Shown here: positions 1-9,194 of the stretch, piece by piece
Layout: each line of letters begins with the position of its first letter
Position numbering within the stretch: position 1 is the stretch's first letter
From: an uncultured Synechococcus sp.
GTDB taxonomy: Bacteria > Cyanobacteriota > Cyanobacteriia > Phormidesmidales > Phormidesmidaceae
Assembly (NCBI GenBank): GCA_937911865.1
Contig: CALDSK010000075.1
Location: 1-52,431, forward strand
DNA: 52,431 bases
Direction: 5' to 3'
The notes under the pieces: generated by a model
Databases searched by the model: none
The model's input: the letters and a program-made list of their open reading frames with translations, nothing else
What the model was told of the DNA's origin: nothing
Position numbers and translations under genes: made by a program

Positions 1-588
1 CTTCACTCTTTTGGTTTGGGAGACATTCCGCTTGCCTCGCCGCTAAAGCAGCTTTTAGAGGAGCGCCAGCCACAGCCTTTCCATCGGTCGCTAGGTCAAA
101 TTACACCAGCGATGCATCAGATATTGCAGCAGATATTGTGCTCGCCCTATCAAGGGATGATGGAGCATTTATATTTGCAGGGGAAGGCGTTAGAACTGTT
201 GGCAATGCAGTTTACGCTTCTTAGCGAAAGCGCGTCTGCTACCAAGGCCGTTAGCATTAGGGCAAAGGATGTGGATCGGCTGCAGTATGCCAGGGCTTTG
301 CTAGAGCAAAACATATGCGATCCCCCTTCGCTGTCAGAATTGGCGCATCTGTCAGGCTTAAATGAGTTTAAGCTCAAACAAGGATTTCGCCATTTGTTTA
401 AAAAAACTGTATTCGGCCATTTGTATGACTATCGGATGGCGCAAGCGCAAGATTTGCTGAGCAGCGCTCGGTTAAGCGTTGCTCAAGTTTCAGTTCAAGT
501 TGGCTATCGCAGCCCGGAGGCGTTTAGTACCGCGTTTCGGCGTAAGTTTTCAGTGAGTCCGAAGGCGTATCAGCTAGGACGACGTTAG
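1..588 (+). CDS. AraC-family regulator of iron/siderophore genes (5' end outside window)
   Basis: The reading frame is open to the first base, so the N-terminal ligand-sensing part lies outside the window; the first internal start (TTG at 16) is unlikely to be real. The last ~100 residues form a typical AraC/XylS double helix-turn-helix: LSELAHLSGLNEFKLKQGF is the first recognition unit and VSVQVGYRSPEAFSTAFRR the second, followed by the family's S-P-K-A-Y ending. The FGHLYDYRM stretch is typical of PchR-like regulators, which sense ferric siderophore and activate the neighbouring receptor. The receptor gene begins 142 bp downstream on the same strand, which supports local control of iron uptake. 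The family call is firm; the ligand is inference. Confidence 0.88.
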   Translation, partial: LHSFGLGDIPLASPLKQLLEERQPQPFHRSLGQITPAMHQILQQILCSPYQGMMEHLYLQGKALELLAMQFTLLSESASATKAVSIRAKDVDRLQYARALLEQNICDPPSLSELAHLSGLNEFKLKQGFRHLFKKTVFGHLYDYRMAQAQDLLSSARLSVAQVSVQVGYRSPEAFSTAFRRKFSVSPKAYQLGRR

Positions 589-693
589 CTGAAGCAATCA
601 GTTTGTGGAGAAAGCTCCGTTTCAATAAGAAAAAAAATCCGTCTCGATAAGATAGCGATTGTCTCTTTCTTTTATCATGCTTTCACCTGGCTA

Positions 694-712
694 AATGAGG
701 TTTGTTCTCATT
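694..712. promoter_or_regulatory. Inverted repeat AATGAG-N7-CTCATT upstream of receptor gene
   Basis: Perfect 6-bp arms separated by 7 bases, 18 bp before the GTG start of the TonB-dependent receptor. The position suits an operator for an iron regulator such as Fur or the adjacent AraC protein, but the sequence is not a clear match to a standard Fur box. The role is inferred from position only. Confidence 0.4.
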
Positions 713-730
713 AGCTGATGTGTCAGGTAT

Positions 731-3346
731 GTGAGTGAGGCAAGCATAGTGAACGGCTGGTATGGTGTCTTTTGGACAATATTATTGGGGGCTATAGCTT
801 TAGCTGCGGGGCAGCCTGCTACGGCGCAGGCGCTGGAAGAGCAGATAGAAGAAACCTCTTATGGAGAATTAGCTGAGCAGGCTGAACTCTCTTCATTAGA
901 AAGGATAGCGCCAACGGTTATGGGTGGCCATGAGCGGCTAATGCAGATTGCTCAAGCCGAACTGGTTGAGGTGACGGGTATTACGGTTGAGGAAACTGAA
1001 CAAGGTGTTGTCTTGCGGTTGGAGGCGAGCGGTGAACTGACTGTGCCAGTGACATCGGTGAGCGGAAATGCTGCGATCGCAAACATACCCAACACCGTGT
1101 TAAGCCTGCCAGAAGGCGAGGATTTTTTGGTGAGCCGTCCGGCTGAAGGCGTTGCGCTGGTAAGTGTGAGCGCGCTACCTGATAATCGTGTGCAAATTGC
1201 GATAACAGGAACGGATGCGCCGCCTGTTGTCGCGTTGCAGGCAGAGGCTTTGGGCTTAGCGGTAAATGTATCGGTGGGTACTGTCGTCGGGCAGCGTGCT
1301 AATGAAGATACGCTACAGCTGAGCGTTACGGGTGAGCGAACTGAAGATGACTATTTTGTGCCTGAGTCAACGACGGCAACCCGTACGAATACCCCCATTT
1401 TTGACACACCGGCTTCGATTCAGGTTATTCCTCAGCAGGTGCTAGAAGATCAGCAAGTCATCAGTTTAGAAGATGCGTTGAGCAATCTTAGCGGTGTCAC
1501 GGATGGGGGTAACTTTGCTGGGTTGGATACCGATTTTAATATTCGAGGATTCAACAATGTACCGATTCTGCGAGACGGTTTTCGGCAGTTTGGCTTTGGT
1601 AATGACGGTATTCCAGAAACTGCAAATCTGGAGCGGATAGAAGTGCTAAGAGGCCCAGCGTCAATTCTATACGGCGATATTCAGCCGGGCGGGGTGATTA
1701 ATTTGGTGACTGAGCAGCCACTATCAGAACCGTTTTATGAGGTGGCGGTTCAAGCTGGCAATAGAGGATTGATCAGTCCTCAGATTGATTTATCCGGGCC
1801 TTTAAGCTCAGATGAACGAGTACTTTATCGTCTCAATGCTTTATATCGTAATGAGGAAAGCTTTAGAGACTATGAGCAGAATATTGAGCGGACTTTTATT
1901 GCGCCGTCGCTGAGCTGGGAGATTAGCGATCGCACCGATATCACCATTCAGCTAGAGTATTCTGATTACATAGGCCCGTTTGAAGCTGGATTGCCTGCTG
2001 TTGGTGATGAAGTTGCCGATGTTCCCGCTAGTCGAATTACCGGTGAATTAGACGACTTTTCAAAAGTTGAATACTTTAGAGCGGGTTATAACCTAGAGCA
2101 CCGTTTCAACGACAGCTGGCAGGTACAGAACAGTTTGCGATATATGCAGCAAAATATCTCGAATGAGGGCGTCATCGGGCTATTTTTTCTAGATGAACCT
2201 GCTGGCATTTTTTCTAGAGGCCTGAGCCAGCAATATCGATTCCCTCGGGACTTTGGCGTGCAAACTAATCTGATCGGTGAGTTCAACACAGGATCAATTG
2301 AACATACGCTGCTGCTGGGTCTAGACCTAAACCGTAGTACAGAGACTGACAGCGCCAGATTTAGTGATTTTGCTGACTTTCAACCTTTGAACATTTTTGA
2401 TCCGGACTATGGCACTTTTGACGGCGTGGATGTAGATGACTTACCCCCGCTGCGAGTTCAAAAAAATGAGAGTAATCGACTGGGACTTTATGTGCAAGAC
2501 CAGATAGATCTGTTGGATAATCTGATATTGGTCGCTGGATTACGCTACGACACGATCAGACAGAAAGTAACTTCTTTTCCAGCTTCTGCTTTTGATGATG
2601 AAATAACTGAAACGACTCAAAGTGAAGACGCCTGGATACCCCGTGTAGGTATTGTTTATCAACCTATAGAAGAGATCTCGCTTTACGGTAGCTATTCGCA
2701 GTCTTTTAACCTTAATGACGGCGTAGATGTCAACGGGAGTCCGCTTAGACCGGAGCGAGGAGAAGGTTTTGAGGTGGGCATTAAGACTGAAATACTAGAG
2801 GGTGACCTGCTGGCAACCCTGGCCTATTTCGATGTGAGTCGACAAAATGTGGCAACTGCTGATCCTAACGATCCGTTCGCTCAGGTCGCTACTGGCGAGC
2901 AGCGCAGTCAGGGGGTTGAATTCGATCTGGTTGGAGAGATTTTGCCAGGGTGGAATATCCTTGTGTCCTATGCCTATATAGATGCGAGAGTTACAGAAGA
3001 TAACACCATTCCCGAAGGCAATCGCGTGTTTAATGCGCCAGAGCACAGTGCTAACCTATGGACGACCTACGAAATCCAGCGAGGAGATTTGAGAGGACTT
3101 GGGTTTGGTGGTGGCGTTAACTTTGTGGGAGAACGCTCTGGCGATCTGGAAAATACTTTCGACGTTGATAGCTATTTGCTGACCAATGCGTCAGTCTTTT
3201 ACCGTCGAGATAGCTGGCAGGCAACGATTAGTGCGCGTAATTTATTCGATGTTAATTATATTTCATCGACTCAGAACGCGCGTTTTGGTCTCAATGAACC
3301 TGGTGCACCGCTTACGATTGTGGGTTCAGTGTCTTTCCAGTTTTGA
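731..3346 (+). CDS. TonB-dependent siderophore receptor with N-terminal AMIN-like domain
   Basis: Outer-membrane ferric-siderophore receptor of 871 residues. A signal peptide (hydrophobic stretch around residues 13-27, then ATAQA) is followed by an AMIN-like region (~75-175), an N-terminal extension common in cyanobacterial receptors. The plug follows: VTGERTEDDYFVPES, DTPASIQVIPQQVL, LSGVTDGGNF, FNIRGFNN, LRGPASILYGDIQPGGVIN (~200-330). A 22-strand-type barrel ends in the terminal aromatic FQF. The plug pattern is that of the FhuA/FoxA/FpvA hydroxamate-type group. The start is GTG; no better ATG is in frame. It sits between the AraC regulator and a binding lipoprotein, so it should import a siderophore powered by TonB-ExbB-ExbD. 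The substrate cannot be read from the sequence. Confidence 0.93.
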   Translation: MSEASIVNGWYGVFWTILLGAIALAAGQPATAQALEEQIEETSYGELAEQAELSSLERIAPTVMGGHERLMQIAQAELVEVTGITVEETEQGVVLRLEASGELTVPVTSVSGNAAIANIPNTVLSLPEGEDFLVSRPAEGVALVSVSALPDNRVQIAITGTDAPPVVALQAEALGLAVNVSVGTVVGQRANEDTLQLSVTGERTEDDYFVPESTTATRTNTPIFDTPASIQVIPQQVLEDQQVISLEDALSNLSGVTDGGNFAGLDTDFNIRGFNNVPILRDGFRQFGFGNDGIPETANLERIEVLRGPASILYGDIQPGGVINLVTEQPLSEPFYEVAVQAGNRGLISPQIDLSGPLSSDERVLYRLNALYRNEESFRDYEQNIERTFIAPSLSWEISDRTDITIQLEYSDYIGPFEAGLPAVGDEVADVPASRITGELDDFSKVEYFRAGYNLEHRFNDSWQVQNSLRYMQQNISNEGVIGLFFLDEPAGIFSRGLSQQYRFPRDFGVQTNLIGEFNTGSIEHTLLLGLDLNRSTETDSARFSDFADFQPLNIFDPDYGTFDGVDVDDLPPLRVQKNESNRLGLYVQDQIDLLDNLILVAGLRYDTIRQKVTSFPASAFDDEITETTQSEDAWIPRVGIVYQPIEEISLYGSYSQSFNLNDGVDVNGSPLRPERGEGFEVGIKTEILEGDLLATLAYFDVSRQNVATADPNDPFAQVATGEQRSQGVEFDLVGEILPGWNILVSYAYIDARVTEDNTIPEGNRVFNAPEHSANLWTTYEIQRGDLRGLGFGGGVNFVGERSGDLENTFDVDSYLLTNASVFYRRDSWQATISARNLFDVNYISSTQNARFGLNEPGAPLTIVGSVSFQF

Positions 3347-3373
3347 TACTTCTATTATTTGATGCTTCTGCTA
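3342..3373. repeat. 2 x 16-bp tandem duplication
   Basis: tttgatacttctatta is followed directly by tttgatgcttctgcta (14/16 identical). It covers the receptor stop codon and the short gap before the next gene. It is one of many short intergenic tandem duplications in this window. Confidence 0.8.
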
Positions 3374-3385
3374 GAGGAGTAAGGC

Positions 3386-4438
3386 GTGCAAATGGCAATT
3401 GTCACTCGATCCTTTGTGTTTTCGGTATTAACAGTGGTTTCACTCTCTGCCTGTCAGAAGAGCGCTAATGACTTGTCTCACAAGTCTATTTCTTCTTCGG
3501 TTGAACCAACAAATTGCCGCACTGTTGAGCATAACCAGGGGGCCACCGAAATTTGCGCTCAGCCCCAGCGGATAGCGGTATTAAGCCCTTTTGCGCTAGA
3601 GCCTTTGCTGGCTTTGGGAATTCAACCCGTGGCCTTTGCTGACCACGCTCAAGGACCGCAGGGAGATTACGACGCTCCCCGTGAACAAATTCCTTACTTA
3701 GGCGACTATGTCACAAGTCCGCTAGCTAATCTGGGCCTGGCTTATCAGCCTTCTATTGAAGCACTTGTTGAGCTAAAGCCTGATTTAATTTTGGGTGTCA
3801 GTTTCAACAATGCCGACCAGTATGAAACGCTCTCTAAAATTGCGCCTGCCCTACTGCTGGAGTGGGACGCGGCTGATACTAATTTGAGAACGGTTGCAGA
3901 GGCTGTCGGACAGCCTGAAAAAGCTGAGTCGTTAATCAAAGAAACAGAAGAAAAAATTGAATCGGCAAAGAATGAATTAAGCAGCTTTGTTGGAGAAAAC
4001 ACCAACGTTTTACTCCTTAGCTCTAGTAAATTGGACCAGATCAATATGGGTACGAGTGCTCATGGGCTATGTAGTCGCTTGTTGACTGAGCTAGGATTTA
4101 ATTTGGTGGCTATAGAAGGGATACAGGCAGGGAGTCCGGGTTCGCCCGCTGTGGTTTCGCTTGAAGCGCTGGCTCAGGTAAAAGATGCTGGTCTTGTTAT
4201 TTTATTGGGCACCGCGCCTGATTATCAGACCAGTGCGTCAGATAGCGCTGAAAGCTTTAAGGAACAGCAGCTATCGAGTTTGAGACAGGCTTGGAGAGAT
4301 AATGCGATCGCCCAGTCCTTAGCCCCTTCCAAAACTGGGCAAGTTTACTTTATTCCAGCCTATTTATGCTTAGGGCTTCCCGGCCCGATCGGGACAGCAC
4401 TTTATCTAGAAGAGCTAAAGCAAACGCTACTCTTTTGA
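3386..4438 (+). CDS. Iron-siderophore ABC transporter substrate-binding lipoprotein
   Basis: Periplasmic binding protein of the FecB/FhuD class, 350 residues. The N-terminus is a lipoprotein signal with lipobox LSAC (Cys23), so it should be lipid-anchored. The pattern PQRIAVLSPFALEPLLALGI, then EALVELKPDLILG, is typical of helical-backbone iron-complex binding proteins (Peripla_BP_2). The start is GTG at 3386 after GAGGAGTAAGG; an ATG two codons on (3392) is the alternative. It lies 39 bp behind the receptor and just ahead of an MFS exporter, as in cyanobacterial siderophore loci. It would hand the ferric siderophore to an inner-membrane permease, which is not in this stretch. Confidence 0.9.
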   Translation: MQMAIVTRSFVFSVLTVVSLSACQKSANDLSHKSISSSVEPTNCRTVEHNQGATEICAQPQRIAVLSPFALEPLLALGIQPVAFADHAQGPQGDYDAPREQIPYLGDYVTSPLANLGLAYQPSIEALVELKPDLILGVSFNNADQYETLSKIAPALLLEWDAADTNLRTVAEAVGQPEKAESLIKETEEKIESAKNELSSFVGENTNVLLLSSSKLDQINMGTSAHGLCSRLLTELGFNLVAIEGIQAGSPGSPAVVSLEALAQVKDAGLVILLGTAPDYQTSASDSAESFKEQQLSSLRQAWRDNAIAQSLAPSKTGQVYFIPAYLCLGLPGPIGTALYLEELKQTLLF

Positions 4439-4477
4439 AGTGTTGGTAGCGGTATAGAAAAGCGATATGAACACGTT

Positions 4478-5779
4478 GTGCAAAACTTTCTCATTGTTTG
4501 GCTAGGTCAATTTGCTTCTCTGCTTGGCTCCGAGATGACCAGCTTTGCTATCACCATTTGGGCTTGGGAAGTCACGCAGCAAGCAACGCCTCTTTCTCTC
4601 ATCTTAGTGGTCAGTCAAATTCCAAGGCTGTTGATTTCTCCTTTTGCAGGGGTTTGGGTCGATACGTTTAGCCGCCAGCGTCTGATGCTTATTGGTGATT
4701 CGGTGGCAGGTATTTCTACAGTTTTACTACTTGTTCTTCTATTCTCAGATAATCTACAAATTTGGCACCTTTACGCTTTTGGCGCACTTAACGGCTTATT
4801 TGGATATATTCAACAGCTCGCTTATAGCGCCTCGCTTTCACTGATTGTTGAAGAACAGCACTACACTCGTGTGGCTGCTCTTGAGTCGCTACAACTGTCA
4901 GGTAGTTACGTTATCGCGCCAGCCGCCGCAGGAGCGCTTTATGCGATCGCTGGACTCAGTGGCGTTTTGCTATTTGATTTGACAACTTTTGGGTGCGCCG
5001 TAATCACCCTTAGCCTAGTTTGCATTCCATCACCACAGCCTCAATCTTTGCAGGCGCAGACTAATGACGCTTCGACCTTTTTTCAGAAAATTACGTTTGG
5101 CTTACGATATTTACAGAATCGTCCTAGCCTAATTATTTTTCTTAGTTTCTTACTCATTGGCAGTTTTATCGATAGCGCTAGCTTTGCTATATTGCCTGCT
5201 ATGGTGCTTGCTCGTAGTAATAACGACTCTACGGTGTGGGGGACGCTGCTGGCTTTCTTCGGCGCAGGTGGTTTGATAGGGGGCGCTTTAATCAGCGCTT
5301 GGGGTGGTCCAAAGCGGCAGATTCACGGCGTGATGGCGGGTAGTGCTTTTTGGAAAATTGGGCTGATTGTTTTAGCGTTGGCTCAGCGAACAACACTCAA
5401 GATTGGGACAGCTTTGTTTAGTGGATTTTGTTCTCCTTTTCCGGCGAGCTGTAGCCAAACAATTTGGCGTAAGCAGGTCGATCCGGCTTTGCAGGGACGG
5501 GTGTTTTCAGCGCAGTTTTTGTTGACTCAAATTGCGTCGCCTGTAGGCGCAGCGATCGCCGGGCCGCTGGCCGATCGTGTATTTGAACCGGCAATGCAGC
5601 CGAACGCGCCATTAGCTAAAGTGCTCGGCAGTTTATTTGGTACGGGATTGGGGGCTGGAATGGCCGTTCAGCTGGCTTTGTTTTCTACTTGCGGACTGGC
5701 GATCGCACTTGGCGGATATGGTATTCGTCAGCTTAGAGACGTAGAAATTAGAGATGTAGAGACGCCGCCCGTTGAGTGA
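4478..5779 (+). CDS. MFS transporter, probable siderophore exporter
   Basis: Major facilitator protein of 433 residues with about twelve hydrophobic segments. It opens WLGQFASLLGSEMTSFAITIW and has the loop 2-3 signature GVWVDTFSRQRLMLIGD, as in EntS-like and macrolide-efflux-type (MFS_3) transporters. In cyanobacterial siderophore clusters such a protein exports the newly made siderophore; here that role is inferred from its place between a binding lipoprotein and an iron-type ABC ATPase. The start is GTG at 4478; the ATG at 4467 is out of frame. The last residues carry a repeated R-D-V-E-I/T unit. No siderophore biosynthesis gene lies in the window. Confidence 0.85.
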   Translation: MQNFLIVWLGQFASLLGSEMTSFAITIWAWEVTQQATPLSLILVVSQIPRLLISPFAGVWVDTFSRQRLMLIGDSVAGISTVLLLVLLFSDNLQIWHLYAFGALNGLFGYIQQLAYSASLSLIVEEQHYTRVAALESLQLSGSYVIAPAAAGALYAIAGLSGVLLFDLTTFGCAVITLSLVCIPSPQPQSLQAQTNDASTFFQKITFGLRYLQNRPSLIIFLSFLLIGSFIDSASFAILPAMVLARSNNDSTVWGTLLAFFGAGGLIGGALISAWGGPKRQIHGVMAGSAFWKIGLIVLALAQRTTLKIGTALFSGFCSPFPASCSQTIWRKQVDPALQGRVFSAQFLLTQIASPVGAAIAGPLADRVFEPAMQPNAPLAKVLGSLFGTGLGAGMAVQLALFSTCGLAIALGGYGIRQLRDVEIRDVETPPVE

Positions 5780-5809
5780 TTCTAGGATCTGTCACCACGA
5801 GAAGACTCT

Positions 5810-5848
5810 GGGCGTTTACGTTGGGAGTTTGCATTGGGAGTTTGCGTT
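5810..5848. repeat. 3 x 13-bp tandem repeat
   Basis: Three consecutive copies of a 13-mer: gggcgtttacgtt, gggagtttgcatt, gggagtttgcgtt. They lie in the 195-bp gap between the MFS gene and the ATPase gene. No coding role is apparent. Confidence 0.85.
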
Positions 5849-5974
5849 GATAGATAGGCGCGAGCAGCATGTCTGTGTAATTTGTTTTTCTCTCATCGAA
5901 CGGAGGAGATTGCTGAACGAGGTAATATACTGTGGGGCTGTCTCTTTGCTCTAGTCTCTTTCCTTTAATTTCTA

Positions 5975-6796
5975 ATGCCCATAATGCCCAACGCCGTTTC
6001 GCCTGCTTTAACGACACGTCAACTTACGCTAGCTTACGATCGCAACATCATTATTGACGAGCTAAGTCTGGCGATTCCTGCTGGCAAAATTACGGTACTA
6101 GTGGGTCCTAATGGCTGCGGTAAGTCCACTTTTTTGAAGGGATTGGGTAGACTGCTCAAGCCTAAATCTGGCATTGTTTATTTAGATAGTACGTCAATTT
6201 TTAAGCTGCCTACTAAGGCTGTTGCAAAACAGATGGGATTGCTGCCGCAAGGGCCCTCGGCCCCTGAAGGGTTAACGGTACGCGAGCTCATCGCTCAAGG
6301 GCGATATCCACATCAAAGCTGGTTGCAGCAGTGGAGCACTGAAGATGAACAACAGGTCGAGAGTGCGATCGCTATTACAGAGCTGCAAGCGCTGTCTGAG
6401 CGCCCTGTAGATAGCCTCTCTGGAGGGCAGCGCCAGCGTGCCTGGATTGCGATGACACTGGCTCAAAACACTCAGATTTTGCTGTTGGATGAACCAACGA
6501 CTTTTTTAGATTTGGCTCACCAAATTGAGGTGTTAGATTTGCTGTACGAGCTAAACCAGCGCGAGGCGCGGACAATCGTTATCGTACTGCACGAGCTGAA
6601 TCAGGCCTGTCGCTATGCGGACCATTTAGTAGCTATGAAAGCTGGACAGATCGTTGCACAAGGGCAGCCTCACGCTGTGATGACAGAAGCCCTGGTGAAG
6701 GATGTGTTTGGCTTAGACTGCCAGATTATTAATGACCCGGTGGCAGGGACACCGCTGTGTATTCCGATTGGGCGTAAGGTGGCAACAGGCGCTTAA
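5975..6796 (+). CDS. Iron-siderophore ABC transporter ATP-binding protein
   Basis: FecE/FhuC-type ATPase of 273 residues. Visible motifs are Walker [11 protein letters not shown]-loop LLPQG, signature [10 protein letters not shown], Walker [14 protein letters not shown] and H-loop [14 protein letters not shown]. It would power a FecCD-type permease for ferric siderophores at the inner membrane. No permease is next to it; the only FecCD permease in the window (30367-31368) has its own ATPase. A partner may lie upstream of the window or elsewhere. The start is one of two adjacent ATGs (5975 or 5984), the bases around them being duplicated. Confidence 0.92.
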   Translation: MPIMPNAVSPALTTRQLTLAYDRNIIIDELSLAIPAGKITVLVGPNGCGKSTFLKGLGRLLKPKSGIVYLDSTSIFKLPTKAVAKQMGLLPQGPSAPEGLTVRELIAQGRYPHQSWLQQWSTEDEQQVESAIAITELQALSERPVDSLSGGQRQRAWIAMTLAQNTQILLLDEPTTFLDLAHQIEVLDLLYELNQREARTIVIVLHELNQACRYADHLVAMKAGQIVAQGQPHAVMTEALVKDVFGLDCQIINDPVAGTPLCIPIGRKVATGA

Positions 6797-6859
6797 GGAC
6801 GGTTGAGCGTGCGCTATTGATTTTAGGAAGCTGAGGGTAGGAATAATGCTTACCGTGGT

Positions 6860-6896
6860 CACCGCTTCTTGACCGAAATTATCAGCAGAAGCGGTG
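6860..6896 (+). terminator. Hairpin after ABC ATPase gene
   Basis: caccgcttct pairs perfectly with agaagcggtg across a 17-base loop, 64 bp after the ATPase stop. There is no clear T-run, so it may be a weak terminator or an mRNA-stabilising stem. The rest of the 267-bp gap up to 7064 shows nothing I can name. Confidence 0.35.
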
Positions 6897-7063
6897 GCTA
6901 GAAAATCAATGGAAACACCGAGATCGCGTTGCTTATCCCTTGGGTTCACTAAAGCTACACATATAGCGCTCGTCACTTAGCTCTACGTACTTACGATCGG
7001 TGAGTCGTTCAAGCTGCTCTGCTCTGTTAACCGCTTTTTAGCCAGCGTCTTGCTTTGCCCGTT

Positions 7064-7954
7064 ATGATCAACACAGCCTGCTCACCCGTTGCTACTCAGC
7101 CTCAAAAAACGATTCAGCTTGAATCGAATCGTCAGGCATCTGTGAAATTTTGGGGCGTGCGCGGCAGTGTCCCTACGCCTATTGTCGAAAACCAGCGCTA
7201 CGGTGGCAATACCCTATGTGTGGAAGTCAAACTTGGCGGTCAGCATATTATTTTTGACGGCGGCACTGGACTGGTTAACTTAGGTCAGCATCTGAACAAG
7301 CAGACCGATCCGGTGGATGCGCATATTTTGTTCACTCACACTCAGTGGGATCGTATTCAAGGGTTTCCTTTCTTTCGTCCTGCGTTTAACCCGGCCAATC
7401 ACTTCGCTGTTTATGGTGGCACCGCGCCAAATGGGGCTTCTATTAAGCATTGCTTGACAGATCAAATGCTTAAGCCTCACTTTACGATGCCTTTACAGAA
7501 CATGCTGGCCGGCCTCACTTTTGAGACCTTGCTCGGTGGTTCAAGCTTTAAGATTGGTGATATCTCTGTGGATACGTTGAAAATACATGCAGACACAGAA
7601 GCTATCGGCTATCGGTTGACGTATGACGGATATAGCCTTGTATATGCTACCGATACGCCTAACGATGAACAGTTTAGTGCAGATTTTATTGCCTTTGCGG
7701 ACCAGGCAGATTTACTAATTTACGACGGCACCTATACAGATTTGAGCTACCTGCATCATCCTGCTGCTGATAGGGCCGACCAAACTCGTCCATGGGATAT
7801 CAGTACAGAGATTGCAACTAAAGCTAACGTCAAAAAGCTGGTCTTGGCGCATCATAGTCCTGTTCAGGACGATACGACGTTAGACCAGCTAGGGCGTGAG
7901 GTGAAAGCGCGTTTTGAGAACGCGGCGATCGCCTACGAAGGAATGACGATTTGA
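7064..7954 (+). CDS. Metallo-beta-lactamase-fold protein with altered metal-binding motif
   Basis: A 296-residue protein resembling the PhnP/phosphodiesterase-like branch of the MBL fold: VKFWGVRGSVPTP, YGGNTLCVEV, IIFDGGTGL, LTYDGYSLVYATDT and LVLAHHSP are all in order. The hallmark HxHxDH reads HTQWDR, losing the second and third histidines. The later GHS motif is replaced by WDIS. The Asp of YATDT, the Asp of LIYDGTYTD and the HH pair remain. At least one metal site should be lost or reshaped, so the protein may be a pseudoenzyme or use another metal set. I chose ATG 7064 over TTG 7055. It stands alone between the siderophore locus and pfkA. Confidence 0.8.
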   Translation: MINTACSPVATQPQKTIQLESNRQASVKFWGVRGSVPTPIVENQRYGGNTLCVEVKLGGQHIIFDGGTGLVNLGQHLNKQTDPVDAHILFTHTQWDRIQGFPFFRPAFNPANHFAVYGGTAPNGASIKHCLTDQMLKPHFTMPLQNMLAGLTFETLLGGSSFKIGDISVDTLKIHADTEAIGYRLTYDGYSLVYATDTPNDEQFSADFIAFADQADLLIYDGTYTDLSYLHHPAADRADQTRPWDISTEIATKANVKKLVLAHHSPVQDDTTLDQLGREVKARFENAAIAYEGMTI

Positions 7955-7969
7955 GTCAGTTTTCTAAAC

Positions 7970-8025
7970 AGAGACCTCCAAGTAGAGACGTCTAAGCAGG
8001 GCTCTCTAAGTAGGAACCTCTACGC
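7970..8025. repeat. 4 x 14-bp degenerate tandem repeat running into pfkA stop
   Basis: Consecutive 14-mers are agagacctccaagt, agagacgtctaagc, agggctctctaagt and aggaacctctacgc, with a weaker copy before them. The last copy overlaps the stop codon of the convergent phosphofructokinase gene, so the array fills the gap between two convergent genes. Confidence 0.8.
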
Positions 8026-9174
8026 AGGGACGGTGGCGGGTCGGTTTGCGCCTAGCGCTTCTGAGAGCTGCTCATGTTCTGTTCGAGAGATGATGCGATC
8101 ACCCAGACAGATTCCCAGCCCTCGCGCTGTTTTTACTAGGGTGCCTTCGGGCTCTACCGTACGATAGTCTCGAATGGCTTCTGCGATAGGAACCGCTTTT
8201 ACTGAGCGTTCTTGCCAGGTGACCATCTGGTCGTACTGTTCGTTTGCAATGAGCTCAACGGCTGCGACTCCAAACGCTGAGGCCAGAATGCGATCGAGCG
8301 GAGAAGATATGCCGCCTCGCTGCGTGTGGCCCAGTACGGTGACGCGGGTTTCTGCACCGCTTAAGCTTGTGATGCTTTCGGCTAAGTACTGACCGACGCC
8401 GCCCAACCTGCAGTCGGCAAAGTGACCTTGCTCTAGCAGTGCGCCTGCTTCTGTACAAACCGCTTCCGAAACAATCACAATGGAATAGTCATAGCCGTGT
8501 GCCTGCCTTTGCTTAATATGACGACAAATATTCTCTAAGCTGTAGGCAATTTCAGGAATTAAGATGACATCTGCGCCACCAGCAATTCCGGCATTGAGCG
8601 CAATGTGGCCAGCGTCTCGGCCCATGACTTCAACAATCATTACCCGACTGTGACTGGCCGCTGTAAAGTGCAGTCGATCGATTGCTTCTGTTGCAATATT
8701 AACAGCTGTGTCGAATCCGATAGAGCGCTCGGTGATGCCAACATCGTTATCGATTGTTTTGGGGATGCCAACCAGGTTGATGCCACCTTGCTGCGCTAGC
8801 TTTCTTAAAATTGCCAGGCTGCCGTCTCCACCAATGCCAATGAGGGCGTCTAACCCTAGCTGATGGTAGCCTTCAATAATTTCTTCGCTGCGATCGCGCA
8901 AGGACCCATCTGACATAGGGAACGCGAAGGGATCGCCCTTATTTGTCGTGCCCAAAAATGTTCCCCCCATTGTCAGGTATGGATCGACTTGTTTGATACT
9001 TAGCCGCTTCGATTCGGGCGGGCGAGTCATTAGGCCATGGGTAGCTTTGCAGATACCGTGGACCTCCCAACCATAAATTTCGATCGCACAGCGAGTAACC
9101 GCTCGAATCACGGCATTTAGACCAGCGCAGTCGCCCCCGCTCGTCAAGATGCCGATTTTTTTACCGGTAGCCAT
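8020..9174 (-). CDS. pfkA: 6-phosphofructokinase
   Basis: Converts fructose 6-phosphate to fructose 1,6-bisphosphate (384 residues). Family motifs are GILTSGGDCAGLNAVIR at the N-terminus, GIGGDGSLA (phosphate-donor site), GIPKTIDNDV with the catalytic Asp, MGRDAGHIAL and LGHTQRGG. The donor site combines Gly in GGDGS, as in ATP enzymes, with Lys in PKTIDND, as in pyrophosphate enzymes. That is the mixed class of long PFKs, so donor preference cannot be settled by eye. I place the start at ATG 9174; the frame extends to a TTG at 9186 with no ribosome site. A palindromic element lies just upstream. Confidence 0.93.
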   Translation of the reverse strand: MATGKKIGILTSGGDCAGLNAVIRAVTRCAIEIYGWEVHGICKATHGLMTRPPESKRLSIKQVDPYLTMGGTFLGTTNKGDPFAFPMSDGSLRDRSEEIIEGYHQLGLDALIGIGGDGSLAILRKLAQQGGINLVGIPKTIDNDVGITERSIGFDTAVNIATEAIDRLHFTAASHSRVMIVEVMGRDAGHIALNAGIAGGADVILIPEIAYSLENICRHIKQRQAHGYDYSIVIVSEAVCTEAGALLEQGHFADCRLGGVGQYLAESITSLSGAETRVTVLGHTQRGGISSPLDRILASAFGVAAVELIANEQYDQMVTWQERSVKAVPIAEAIRDYRTVEPEGTLVKTARGLGICLGDRIISRTEHEQLSEALGANRPATVPA

Positions 9175-9194
9175 ATAGGAACCCAAAAAAGAAT

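Noticed and set aside
5772..5954. Plus-strand 60-codon open frame between MFS and ATPase genes
   Set aside because: Overlaps the MFS stop, crosses the 13-bp tandem repeats and has no recognisable protein pattern.
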